In this document: positions 19,187 through 27,433 of the stretch, one piece after another | Position numbering within the stretch: the stretch's first letter is position 1 | How the letters are laid out: each line of letters starts with the position of its first letter | Assembly: GCA_018001695.1 (NCBI GenBank) | Contig: JAGNHN010000001.1 | Location: forward strand, 72,226 to 119,671 | From: Lentimicrobiaceae bacterium | GTDB lineage: Bacteria > Bacteroidota > Bacteroidia > Bacteroidales > JAGNHN01 | Direction: 5' to 3' | Length of the DNA: 47,446 nucleotides | Program-made: the position numbers and the translations under genes | The notes under the pieces: generated by a model | Seen by the model: only the letters and a program-made list of their open reading frames with translations | Database searches by the model: none | Told to the model about the DNA's origin: nothing

Positions 19187-19194
19187 TAGATTTG
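19187..19194 (+). promoter_or_regulatory. Putative -7 box (TAGATTTG) of maeB
   Basis: TAGATTTG matches TAnnTTTG and lies 46 bp before the maeB ATG at 19241. The -33 element is not evident. Confidence 0.45.
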
Positions 19195-19240
19195 TTATGA
19201 CCACTGCTGTTTGAGCATTCACCTCCAAAATCCTGAAAAT

Positions 19241-21523
19241 ATGGACAACCTGTTCAGAAAAGACGCTTTCATCTACCATTCAGAGGGGCGTCCCGGAAAG
19301 ATTGAAGTCGTACCGACAAAGCCTTACTCCACCCAGCGTGACTTATCACTGGCCTATACCCCAGGGGTGGCCGATCCTTGTCTGGCTATCAAAGACAATC
19401 CTGATGACGTGTACAAATACACCGCCAAGGGCAATCTGGTCGCAGTTATCTCCAATGGCACAGCTGTCCTGGGTCTGGGCGACATAGGTCCGGAAGCAGG
19501 CAAGCCTGTGATGGAGGGTAAAGGCTTTCTGTTCAAAATCTTTGCCGACCTGGATGTCTTTGATATTGAGGTAAATGAAAAGGACATTGACAAATTCGTC
19601 CAAACAGTGATTGCCATCGCACCTACATTCGGTGGCATTAATCTTGAAGACATCAAGGCACCGGAATGCTTCGAAATCGAAGACCGTATTAAAGCCGCGC
19701 TGGATATCCCTGTAATGCATGATGACCAGCATGGAACAGCCATCATCACTTCGGCAGGACTACTCAATGCGCTGGAGATCAATGGCAAAAGAATTGAAGA
19801 TATTAAGATCGTCGTCAACGGCGCGGGTGCCTCGGCTATTTCCTGTACACGGCTGTATCTTATGTTAGGGGTTAAGAAAGAAAATGTCATCATGTTCGAC
19901 AGCAAGGGTGTCCTCCATGCCGACCGGACTGACCTGAACGCATCCAAGAAGCAGTTTGCCACGACCCGCAATGTTCATACCCTGGAAGAAGCATTGGATG
20001 GTGCTGATATGTTCCTGGGTCTCTCGGTCGCCGGCGTCCTGAAGAAGGAATGCCTCCTGAAGATGGCCAAAGACCCGATTGTGTTTGCGCTGGCCAATCC
20101 GGTCCCTGAAATTCGTTATGAGGATGCCGTTGCAACCAGGGATGATATCATCATGGCAACAGGGCGTTCAGATTATCCGAACCAGATAAACAATGTGCTG
20201 GGCTTCCCATTCATTTTCCGCGGTGCCATGGATGTGAGGGCAACCGCCATCAATGATGAGATGAAGCTGGCTGCTTCACGGGCCCTGGCGGCACTCGCCA
20301 AGGAACCGGTACCCGAAGAAGTGAACATCGCTTTCCATACAACCAATCTGAAGTTTGGGCGTGATTATATCATTCCAAAACCCATGGACCCGCGCCTGAT
20401 CGTACATGTGTCGCCAGCCGTAGCGCAGGCTGCGATGGATACCGGGGTGGCACGAAAACCCATTACCAATTGGGATGCCTACCGCGAGGAGCTCAGTAAA
20501 CGACTGGGGTTATCCAATCCCCTCATCAGGCAAATCAAGGCAAGGGCCAAGCGAGACCCCAAACGGGTCGTTTTTGCAGAAGCAGAAAATTACAAAATGC
20601 TGAAAGCCGCTGAGATCGTGCTGAACGAACGCATTGCCATCCCAATTCTACTTGGCAATGAGGAGATTATCCGCGGCCTCATTCAGGAACATGAGTTCGA
20701 ACTGGATGGCGTTGAGATCATCGATCCCAAGTCACCCCAGGAAAAAGAAAGGCTGGAATCCTTCTCCCAGGCCCTGTTCCAGAGGCGGCAGCGTAGGGGC
20801 GTAACACTGGCCGCTGCCCGCGAACGCATGGTTTACCGGAATTACTACAGTCCGATGCTCGTCGAAACAGGATATGCCGACGCCATGGTATCCGGACTGA
20901 CGAACAACTATCCGGACACCATCAAACCGGCCCTTCAGATCATCGGACGTAGCAGGAAGTGGAGTATCGTGAGTGGCATGTATGCCATCAATACCAAGAA
21001 AGGCCCCGTTTTCTTCAGCGATTGCACTGTCAATAAAAACCCTACAGCAGAAACACTGGTTGAAATCACGCTCCAGACAGCGCGGGCTGTGGAGAATTTC
21101 AAGATCAAACCCCGTATTGCCCTGTTGTCCTATTCCAACTTCGGATCCAACGAAGGCAGGATTCCGTTGCTGGTGAGAGAGGCCGTTGGAATACTGCATG
21201 AACGCTATCCCGATTTGATCGTTGATGGCGACCTCCAGGCCAATGTGGCACTGAACAATGAGATCATGCGGGAAAATTTCCCCTTCTCCAAACTCGCCGA
21301 CGGACCCGCCAATGTGCTGATCTTCCCGTACCTGACTGCCGGTAACATTGCTTACAAACTCATGCAGGAGATGGCTGGTATGGAAGTGATCGGGCCCATC
21401 ATCAATGGCTTAAGCAAATCGGTGCACATCCTGCAGATCGGATCTTCGGTGAGTGAGATCGTCAATATGGTGACCATCGCTGTGATCGATGCACAGTGCA
21501 AGCAGAGCGAGGAATGCCTCTGA
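19241..21523 (+). CDS. maeB: NADP-dependent malic enzyme with C-terminal phosphotransacetylase-like domain (MaeB type)
   Basis: This enzyme decarboxylates malate to pyruvate with NADP and supplies NADPH. The protein has 760 residues from the ATG at 19241. The N-terminal malic-enzyme part (about 1-425) shows SLAYTPGVADPC, GLGDIGPEAGKPVMEGK, MHDDQHGTA and VVNGAGASAI. The C-terminal part (about 430-760) is a phosphotransacetylase-like domain, regulatory rather than catalytic in studied MaeB proteins, with RDPKRVVFAEAENYKMLKAA and LTAGNIAYKLMQEM. A TTG at 19211 would add ten residues with no family support. mdh follows on the same strand but after a hairpin and a separate promoter box. Confidence 0.95.
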   Translation: MDNLFRKDAFIYHSEGRPGKIEVVPTKPYSTQRDLSLAYTPGVADPCLAIKDNPDDVYKYTAKGNLVAVISNGTAVLGLGDIGPEAGKPVMEGKGFLFKIFADLDVFDIEVNEKDIDKFVQTVIAIAPTFGGINLEDIKAPECFEIEDRIKAALDIPVMHDDQHGTAIITSAGLLNALEINGKRIEDIKIVVNGAGASAISCTRLYLMLGVKKENVIMFDSKGVLHADRTDLNASKKQFATTRNVHTLEEALDGADMFLGLSVAGVLKKECLLKMAKDPIVFALANPVPEIRYEDAVATRDDIIMATGRSDYPNQINNVLGFPFIFRGAMDVRATAINDEMKLAASRALAALAKEPVPEEVNIAFHTTNLKFGRDYIIPKPMDPRLIVHVSPAVAQAAMDTGVARKPITNWDAYREELSKRLGLSNPLIRQIKARAKRDPKRVVFAEAENYKMLKAAEIVLNERIAIPILLGNEEIIRGLIQEHEFELDGVEIIDPKSPQEKERLESFSQALFQRRQRRGVTLAAARERMVYRNYYSPMLVETGYADAMVSGLTNNYPDTIKPALQIIGRSRKWSIVSGMYAINTKKGPVFFSDCTVNKNPTAETLVEITLQTARAVENFKIKPRIALLSYSNFGSNEGRIPLLVREAVGILHERYPDLIVDGDLQANVALNNEIMRENFPFSKLADGPANVLIFPYLTAGNIAYKLMQEMAGMEVIGPIINGLSKSVHILQIGSSVSEIVNMVTIAVIDAQCKQSEECL

Positions 21524-21557
21524 CCCATCCGGGTCGTTGACAATATGAATACAGCAT

Positions 21558-21587
21558 GCGGCAAGCCGGGTTAACCTGACTTGCCGC
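21558..21587 (+). terminator. Possible terminator after maeB
   Basis: GCGGCAAG (21558-21565) pairs with CTTGCCGC (21580-21587); the loop contains the palindrome GGTTAACC. The tract after it has only three consecutive Ts, so termination may be weak. Confidence 0.5.
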
Positions 21588-21648
21588 TACTGTTTCCCGG
21601 AAACAACAGAAATCTTATTTCGAGAAGTGAGTTATGTAATTTTTTAGA

Positions 21649-21656
21649 TATATTTG
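21649..21656 (+). promoter_or_regulatory. Putative -7 box (TATATTTG) of mdh
   Basis: TATATTTG matches the consensus exactly and lies 48 bp before the mdh start. No TTG is found at 17-23 bp upstream. Confidence 0.5.
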
Positions 21657-21704
21657 TGCGATCGATTTGGACACAATAACAATTCAACGAACTCAATTTC
21701 ATCT

Positions 21705-22649
21705 ATGATGAACAAGATCACGGTTATCGGTGCAGGGAATGTCGGGGCGACCTGCGCTAACGTCATTGCCCACAAGGACCTCGCCCGCGAGGTGGTTTTG
21801 GTTGATATCAAAGAAGGACTGGCAGAGGGCAAAGCCCTGGATATCTGGCAGACTTCGTCGATTAACAACTTCAATACCAGGGTTGTCGGGGTCACCAATG
21901 ATTACCTGCGCACCAAGGGTTCAGGGGTGGTGGTGATCACTTCCGGACTGCCGCGCAAACCCGGTATGAGCCGTGATGATCTGATCAAGACCAATGCCAA
22001 CATTGTGAAGGAAGTCACTGAAAAGGTGATCAAATACTCTCCGGAAGCGGTTCTGATCATCGTTTCCAATCCCCTGGACGTGATGACGTACGTTGCATAC
22101 AAGGCTGCTAACAAAATGCCCAACAAGGTTTTCGGAATGGCCGGCATCCTGGATACCGGTCGTTACAAAGCCTTCCTGGCCGAGGCATTGAATGTCAGCC
22201 CGAAAGACATCCACGCTCTTCTGCTGGGCGGACATGGAGACACCATGGTACCGTTGCCAAGATATACTTCGGTTAATGGCATCCCTGTTACGGAGTTGCT
22301 GGGCAACGATGTGATTGAAAAGATCGTAGAACGCACCCGCAAAGGCGGTGGTGAGCTGGTCAGCCTGATGGGAACCTCGGCATGGTATGCTCCCGGTGCT
22401 GCCGCTGCACAAATGGTGGAAGCCATCGTAGATGATCAGAAGCGGATCTTCCCGGTTTGTGCGTTCCTCAACGGTGAATATGGGTTGAAAGACATCTATC
22501 TTGGTGTCCCGGTAAAGCTCGGCCGCAACGGCATCGACGAGATCATTGAGATCAAGCTGGATGCCAAGGAAAAGAAGATGCTGAACGAAAGTGCCCAATC
22601 TGTGCGCGACACCCTGCAGGTGCTGGATGACATGAAAATCATGGAATAG
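21705..22649 (+). CDS. mdh: Malate dehydrogenase (LDH-like type)
   Basis: The enzyme interconverts malate and oxaloacetate with NAD in the TCA cycle. It has 314 residues from the first of two consecutive ATGs (313 from the second). The Rossmann motif is GAGNVGATCANVIA. The substrate loop reads GLPRKPGMSRDDL, with Arg where lactate dehydrogenases have Gln, which gives malate specificity. The catalytic His is in LGGHGDTMVPL, and NPLDVMTYVAYK is also conserved. It lies beside maeB, so two malate-using enzymes are adjacent. A TTG at 21654 overlaps the promoter box and is not a likely start. Confidence 0.96.
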   Translation: MMNKITVIGAGNVGATCANVIAHKDLAREVVLVDIKEGLAEGKALDIWQTSSINNFNTRVVGVTNDYLRTKGSGVVVITSGLPRKPGMSRDDLIKTNANIVKEVTEKVIKYSPEAVLIIVSNPLDVMTYVAYKAANKMPNKVFGMAGILDTGRYKAFLAEALNVSPKDIHALLLGGHGDTMVPLPRYTSVNGIPVTELLGNDVIEKIVERTRKGGGELVSLMGTSAWYAPGAAAAQMVEAIVDDQKRIFPVCAFLNGEYGLKDIYLGVPVKLGRNGIDEIIEIKLDAKEKKMLNESAQSVRDTLQVLDDMKIME

Positions 22650-22703
22650 GAAATCTGGTTTGCCAAATTCCTGTATTTTCGTCTGGAAACATAGATTCCA
22701 GCC

Positions 22704-23399
22704 ATGAAACGTATTGTGGTTTTCACGGGTGCCGGCATCAGCGCTGAAAGTGGCATCCAGACCTTCCGGGACAAGGACGGATTGTGGAACAACCATCGCA
22801 TTGAGGATGTGGCCACCCCTGGGGCTTTCATGCGAGATCCGGAACTGGTCATGGATTTCTACAACCAAAGAAGGCGGCAACTGCTGGAAGTCCATCCCAA
22901 TGATGCACACCTGGCCCTGGTTAAGCTGGAAACTACTTTCGATGTGCGCATCATCACCCAAAATGTGGACGACCTCCATGAGCGCGCTGGTTCAACCCAT
23001 GTGATGCATTTACACGGCGAAATACGCAAAGCACGGTCCACTGGCGACCCGGATTACATCGTGCCGATAGAAGGCTGGGAGCTGAAAATGGGGGATCTCT
23101 GTCCCAAAAGCTACCAACTCAGACCCCATATTGTATGGTTTGGAGAAGAAGTACCGATGATAGGGCCGGCGGCCCGTTTGACAGCATCAGCGGATATCTT
23201 CATCATTATCGGATCTTCTTTGCAGGTCTATCCGGCGGCAGGACTTGTATTCGAAGCGCCGCACAAGGCACCGAAATACCTGATAGACCCCAAAGCCGGG
23301 CATCAGGACTATGTAAACAACCTGACCATTATTCGTACAACGGCCACCCAGGGCGTGCCGGCGTTGGTTGATCAGCTCATGCAGGAAAGCCAGGACTGA
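22704..23399 (+). CDS. cobB: Sirtuin-family NAD-dependent protein deacylase (CobB/SIRT5-like, no zinc cysteines)
   Basis: Sir2 enzymes remove acyl groups from lysines using NAD. The 231-residue protein has the NAD motif GAGISAESGIQTFRD, TQNVDDLHERAG, the catalytic His104 in HLHGE, and RPHIVWFGEEVP. YPAAGLVFEA also follows the E. coli CobB pattern. The small zinc domain between HGE and RPH is shortened, and only one cysteine (in GDLCPKS) remains of the usual four. From memory this is common in Bacteroidota sirtuins, so it need not mean loss of function. It starts 54 bp after mdh and may share its transcript. Confidence 0.92.
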   Translation: MKRIVVFTGAGISAESGIQTFRDKDGLWNNHRIEDVATPGAFMRDPELVMDFYNQRRRQLLEVHPNDAHLALVKLETTFDVRIITQNVDDLHERAGSTHVMHLHGEIRKARSTGDPDYIVPIEGWELKMGDLCPKSYQLRPHIVWFGEEVPMIGPAARLTASADIFIIIGSSLQVYPAAGLVFEAPHKAPKYLIDPKAGHQDYVNNLTIIRTTATQGVPALVDQLMQESQD

Positions 23400-23410
23400 G
23401 CGGTAATGTT

Positions 23411-23418
23411 TACCTTTG
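23411..23418 (+). promoter_or_regulatory. Putative -7 box (TACCTTTG) of the molybdenum-cofactor cluster
   Basis: TACCTTTG matches TAnnTTTG and lies 34 bp before the ATG at 23453. The ATG at 23420 would lie at or before the transcription start, which favours the later start for moeA. Confidence 0.45.
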
Positions 23419-23452
23419 CATGCATATCGCTCATGTTTCCAGACAAGGGTTT

Positions 23453-24628
23453 ATGATCACATTTCAAGAAGCACAGGCCATCATCAGTCAGACCCAGCCA
23501 CAGCTCGCAACCGAGAGGGCGGATTACCGTGAAGCGCTCAACCGTATCCTGGCTGAAGACATTTTCGCTGACACCGATATACCTCCGTTTGACAAATCCG
23601 CCATGGATGGTTATGCTTGCCGGCAGGATGACCTGGCAACTCCCCTGCAGTTGGTAGGACATATCCCGGCAGGGGTTAGTACCACCCGCGTTCTGCAAAC
23701 CGGTGAATGCATGAGGATTATGACCGGAGCACCTGTTCCGGCTGGTGCCGATTGTGTCATCATCCATGAACATACCGAAATCATGCCGGATGGAAAGATA
23801 CGGTTTCTGCCGAGCTCCACTTCGCGGAATATCTGTTACAAGGGAGAAGACATCCGCCAGGGCGAGCGAATCCTGAACGTGGGAGAGCGATTGCTCTCGC
23901 AGCACCTCGCCATTCTGGCGGGCACCGGAGCCACCTGTCCACTGGTCTACAAACGTCCGGTAGCCGGAATACTTACCAGCGGGGATGAGCTGGTAGAACC
24001 CGAAGAAAAACCAGGAACTTCAGGCATCCGCAACAGCAATGCCTACCAGTTGGAAGGCCAGATCAGGTCCATGGGAGCATTCGCCAAGTATCTGGGAATT
24101 GTTCCTGATGATCCCCAGATCTCCGTCGAGATGATTTCGAAGGCTTTACATGAATGTGATATCTTGTTGATCACTGGCGGGGTATCAGCCGGCGATTATG
24201 ACTTTATCCCCGATGCCCTGGAACAGATCGGCGTGCAGCTTCATTTCCACAGTTTGGCGGTTCAACCCGGAAGGCCAACCGTTTTTGGAACCTGGAATGA
24301 GAAATTCGTTTTCGGTCTGCCCGGAAATCCGGTATCCAGTTTTGTGCAGTTTGAATTGCTGGTGAAACCACTTCTGTTCAGGATGATGGGGCATATTTTC
24401 CGGCCCCTTGTTCCCTTGTTGCCAATGGGAACAACCATACAACGCAGGAAAACCAAAAGGCTGGCCTTCCTGCCGGTGAAAATCGATGAAGACGGCATGG
24501 TCAGGCCGGTTGAATACCATGGTTCGGCACATATCCAAGCCTATGTGCTGGCAGATGGTCTGATTAGTCTGGATATTGGCCAGCATGAGATAAAAGAAGG
24601 AGACCTGGTACGTGTACGACTCATTTAA
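23453..24628 (+). CDS. moeA: Molybdopterin molybdenumtransferase MoeA
   Basis: MoeA inserts molybdate into adenylylated molybdopterin, the last common step of Moco synthesis. From the ATG at 23453 it has 391 residues and opens MITFQEAQAII, like other MoeA proteins. Signature segments are PPFDKSAMDGYAC, MRIMTGAPVPAGADCVI, ILTSGDELVEP, LLITGGVSAGDYDFIPDAL and FGLPGNPVSSFVQFELLVKP. It leads a cluster with moaA, moaC and a MOSC-MogA fusion, and its end overlaps the GTG start of moaA by 17 bp. Confidence 0.95.
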   Translation: MITFQEAQAIISQTQPQLATERADYREALNRILAEDIFADTDIPPFDKSAMDGYACRQDDLATPLQLVGHIPAGVSTTRVLQTGECMRIMTGAPVPAGADCVIIHEHTEIMPDGKIRFLPSSTSRNICYKGEDIRQGERILNVGERLLSQHLAILAGTGATCPLVYKRPVAGILTSGDELVEPEEKPGTSGIRNSNAYQLEGQIRSMGAFAKYLGIVPDDPQISVEMISKALHECDILLITGGVSAGDYDFIPDALEQIGVQLHFHSLAVQPGRPTVFGTWNEKFVFGLPGNPVSSFVQFELLVKPLLFRMMGHIFRPLVPLLPMGTTIQRRKTKRLAFLPVKIDEDGMVRPVEYHGSAHIQAYVLADGLISLDIGQHEIKEGDLVRVRLI

Positions 24629-25412
24629 CCGTCATATCCATTATCTGCGCATTTCCGTCACCGACAAATGCAACCTGCGTTGCCATTATTGCATGCCGGC
24701 TGAGGGCATTCCGCTCATCCATCACCAGGATATTTTGCGGTTGGAGGAGATTTTCGAGGTAGCCAGATATGGTGTAGAGATGGGCATAGACAAGGTGCGC
24801 ATAACTGGTGGAGAACCATTGGTACGCAAGGGAATTGTGGATCTTGTCGCCATGCTTTCAACGCTGAAAGGCATTAAAGACCTTTCCATGACGACCAATG
24901 GTATCCTGTTGTCGCAGTATGCCCATGCGCTGGCTTCAGCAGGTTTGCAACGTGTCAATATCAGCCTTGATTCTGTTGATCCTGAGCGTTATCGTGAGAT
25001 CACCCGTCTGGGCCGTCTGGAGTCGGTATTTGAAGGCATTCAGGCTGCCCGGCAGGCAGGCCTCTGGCCCATCAAACTGAATTGTGTTGTCAGACACGAC
25101 AGCAGCGAGGAGGATGCCACCGGCGTCAGGGCCTTTGCAGAAAGTAACGGACTCGAGGTAAGATTTATCCGGCAGATGGACTTGCTGGCCGGGACCTTTT
25201 CGGTAGTGGAGAACGGCGAAGGAGGACATTGTGAGGCATGCAGCCGTCTTCGCCTCACCTCCGACGGATGGCTGAAGCCCTGCCTGTTCAATGACCTGGG
25301 CTATTCCATCAGAGCGCATGGGATACCTGAAGCATATGCTTTGGCCATCGCCAATAAACCGGCTTGCGGGACCCATAATCACCATGGTTCCTTTTTCCGG
25401 ATTGGAGGCTAA
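24612..25412 (+). CDS. moaA: GTP 3',8-cyclase MoaA, short form
   Basis: MoaA is the radical-SAM enzyme that starts molybdopterin synthesis from GTP. The radical-SAM cluster is C20-x3-C24-x2-C27. The second cluster is C207-x2-C210-x13-C224, the same spacing as in S. aureus MoaA. Arg13, Arg212 and Arg214 match the GTP-binding arginines, and the protein ends in the required Gly-Gly. It has only 266 residues against the usual 320-340: about 50 are missing between the barrel (ending RFIRQMDL) and the second cluster. The start is GTG inside the moeA end, pointing to translational coupling. I infer a functional compact enzyme rather than a broken gene. Confidence 0.88.
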   Translation: MYDSFNRHIHYLRISVTDKCNLRCHYCMPAEGIPLIHHQDILRLEEIFEVARYGVEMGIDKVRITGGEPLVRKGIVDLVAMLSTLKGIKDLSMTTNGILLSQYAHALASAGLQRVNISLDSVDPERYREITRLGRLESVFEGIQAARQAGLWPIKLNCVVRHDSSEEDATGVRAFAESNGLEVRFIRQMDLLAGTFSVVENGEGGHCEACSRLRLTSDGWLKPCLFNDLGYSIRAHGIPEAYALAIANKPACGTHNHHGSFFRIGG

Positions 25413-25432
25413 AAATCAATACATAAATAATT

Positions 25433-25915
25433 ATGAAACAGAAGGAGCTAACCCATACCGATGCCGAGGGACGTGCACATATGGTAAATGTAGGTGACAA
25501 GCCTTTTATGCAGCGCATGGCGCGGGCTGAGGGAAAGATACATCTGGAACCGGCCACGATCCAGCTCATTCGCGAGAATGGTATCCGCAAGGGTGACGTG
25601 CTGACCGTGGCAGAAATAGCAGGTATCATGGCAGCCAAGCGAACACCTGACCTGATCCCACTTTGTCATCCCCTGCCCATCAGCCAGGTGGAAGTGAAAG
25701 CCAGCCTGATCCCGGAAGGCGTATATGTTCAAAGTATGGTGAAATGCACAGCCCAGACTGGGGTGGAAATGGAGGCCCTGACTGCCGTCCAGATTGCGTT
25801 GCTGAACATCTATGATATGTGCAAGGCCGTCGATAAGAACATGGTCATTGGTCCGGTAAGGCTTGTGGAAAAAACCAAAGAAGCGGCTCATAATCAGAAC
25901 ACAACACCTGCCTGA
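25433..25915 (+). CDS. moaC: Cyclic pyranopterin monophosphate synthase MoaC
   Basis: MoaC turns the MoaA product into cyclic pyranopterin monophosphate. The 160-residue protein has the standard motifs [38 protein letters not shown] (with the catalytic Lys-Asp region) and an early [10 protein letters not shown] where many homologues have K-x-x-T-x-R-x-A. It lies 20 bp after moaA and 2 bp before the MOSC-MogA gene, so the cluster reads as one operon. Confidence 0.96.
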   Translation: MKQKELTHTDAEGRAHMVNVGDKPFMQRMARAEGKIHLEPATIQLIRENGIRKGDVLTVAEIAGIMAAKRTPDLIPLCHPLPISQVEVKASLIPEGVYVQSMVKCTAQTGVEMEALTAVQIALLNIYDMCKAVDKNMVIGPVRLVEKTKEAAHNQNTTPA

Positions 25916-25917
25916 TC

Positions 25918-26847
25918 ATGAAGGGAACTGTATTGTCGGTTAATATCAGCCTGGAAAAAGGCACCATTAAAACGCCTGTTGAACATATCCGGATCACAGA
26001 AACGGGTATTGCCAGTGATGCCCATGCGGGTGACTGGCACAGGCAGGTGAGTTTATTGTCAATCGAGAGCATCCAGCGCTTTGGTGTGCAGGCCGGGCGT
26101 ACTTTTCAACCCGGAGAATTTGCTGAGAATATCACCACTGAAGGCCTCAACCTCATGAACCTCAAACCCGGTGACCGTCTAAGAATCGGATCTGCAATGC
26201 TGGAGGTGACGCAGCTCGGGAAAAAGTGTCATGGTGACGGGTGCGCCATTTTCGTTGCGGTGGGGAAATGTGTTATGCCCAAAGAAGGGATCTTCTGCCG
26301 TGTGATTCAGCCAGGCCAGGCCAAGGCTGGTGATGCTGTAATTTTTGAACCTAAACCTTGCAGGGTGCATGTCCTGACCCTGAGCGACAGGGCCTACAGG
26401 GGGGAGTATGAAGACCGCAGCGGCCCGGAGGTAATAAGGCTGAGTGAATTTTTTTTCCAGACCAGGGGATGGGAAGCCAGTCATACATCTGAGATCATCC
26501 CGGATGATGAAAAGACCCTGGGTGCGTCACTCCAGCGTTTGATCGGAGAGGGCGTGGATATTATCATTGCCACAGGCGGAACAGGGGTAGGCCCCAGGGA
26601 CATTACACCTGATGTTTTCCGGCGGTTCATGGACAAGGAGATCCCCGGGATCATGGAGATGATACGTTTGAGGCATGCCGCAACGATGCCCAGGGCAGTG
26701 CTTAGCCGGGCCGTAGCTGGCCTCAGTGGACGGACACTGATGTATGCTATCCCGGGAAGTCCCGGCGCAGTAAGAGATTACATGGCAGGGATCCAGGAAA
26801 CCCTGGAGCACCTTATATATATGGTTAGAGGTATCGATGTTCACTGA
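25918..26847 (+). CDS. MOSC domain fused to MogA/MoaB-like molybdopterin adenylyltransferase
   Basis: A 309-residue fusion. Residues 1 to about 145 form a MOSC domain (SDAHAGDWHRQVSLLS, FAENITTEGLNL, LGKKCHGDGCAIF), a fold that handles sulfur and molybdenum cofactor chemistry. Residues about 148-309 form a MogA/MoaB-type domain (VLTLSDRAYRGEYEDRSGP, ATGGTGVGPRDITPDV, IPGSPGAVRD) that adenylylates molybdopterin before MoeA acts. The fusion supports a role in Moco processing. The MOSC domain contains several cysteines that could carry persulfide or bind cofactor. Which molybdoenzyme it serves is not shown here. Confidence 0.9.
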   Translation: MKGTVLSVNISLEKGTIKTPVEHIRITETGIASDAHAGDWHRQVSLLSIESIQRFGVQAGRTFQPGEFAENITTEGLNLMNLKPGDRLRIGSAMLEVTQLGKKCHGDGCAIFVAVGKCVMPKEGIFCRVIQPGQAKAGDAVIFEPKPCRVHVLTLSDRAYRGEYEDRSGPEVIRLSEFFFQTRGWEASHTSEIIPDDEKTLGASLQRLIGEGVDIIIATGGTGVGPRDITPDVFRRFMDKEIPGIMEMIRLRHAATMPRAVLSRAVAGLSGRTLMYAIPGSPGAVRDYMAGIQETLEHLIYMVRGIDVH

Positions 26848-26861
26848 TAATCATTATTCTG

Positions 26862-27416
26862 ATGAAAAGAGAAGATGCGCTGAATTTATTGCATGAATAT
26901 ATCTCCAATCCGCGTATGATTGCACATTGTCTGGCGTCGGAAGCTGTGATGCGTAAACTGGCGCTGCATCTTGGGGAAGATGAGGCCCGATGGGGTCTGG
27001 CAGGTTTGCTGCATGACCTGGATGTGGAAATGACCGCGGACAGGCCAGATCAGCATGGTTTGCTGACGGCCCGTATCCTGGAGGAGAAAGGACTCGATCC
27101 CGCAATCATTGATGCCATCCGCATGCACAATGAGATGGCAACAGGACAGGAAAGAACCACACGATTTCAGCATGCGCTGGCGGCCGGGGAAACCATCACC
27201 GGGCTGATTACAGCTACCGCACTGGTATACCCTGACAAGCAGGTGCGCAGCGTGAAACCTTCGTCTGTCGTGAAAAGGATGAAGGAAAAAGCCTTCGCTG
27301 CAAGTGTGAACAGGGATCATATCCTGGAATGCACCCTGATTGGTATTCCTTTGCCTGAATTTGCCCAACTCGCAGTGGAAGCCATGCAGGAAAGGGCTGA
27401 AGAAATCGGTTTGTGA
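26862..27416 (+). CDS. HD-domain (HDIG) phosphohydrolase-like protein
   Basis: A 184-residue single-domain protein of the HD superfamily. The metal-binding set is visible as H22, H51-D52 in GLLHDLD, and the later IRMHNE histidine. The pattern HD-L-D, together with TARILEEKGLDPAIIDAIRMHN, fits the HDIG uncharacterised group often annotated as hydrolase. The substrate (nucleotide, cyclic dinucleotide or other phosphoester) cannot be told. It begins 14 bp after the MOSC-MogA gene and may be carried on that transcript without sharing its function. Confidence 0.85.
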   Translation: MKREDALNLLHEYISNPRMIAHCLASEAVMRKLALHLGEDEARWGLAGLLHDLDVEMTADRPDQHGLLTARILEEKGLDPAIIDAIRMHNEMATGQERTTRFQHALAAGETITGLITATALVYPDKQVRSVKPSSVVKRMKEKAFAASVNRDHILECTLIGIPLPEFAQLAVEAMQERAEEIGL

Positions 27417-27420
27417 ACCT

Positions 27421-27428
27421 TATCTTTG
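27421..27428 (+). promoter_or_regulatory. Putative -7 box (TATCTTTG) directly before the divIC-like gene
   Basis: TATCTTTG matches TAnnTTTG and ends only 5 bp before the ATG at 27434. If used, transcription would begin at or very near the start codon, giving a leaderless mRNA. Confidence 0.4.
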
Positions 27429-27433
27429 CAGGC

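Noticed and set aside
21921..22979. A 352-codon open frame on the minus strand across mdh and the sirtuin gene
   Set aside because: It runs across the junction of two well-supported genes in the opposite direction and has a non-protein-like composition.
26862..27416. A Moco-related role for the HD-domain protein because of operon position
   Set aside because: HD-domain hydrolases act on many substrates and the adjacency is the only support, so no function is assigned.
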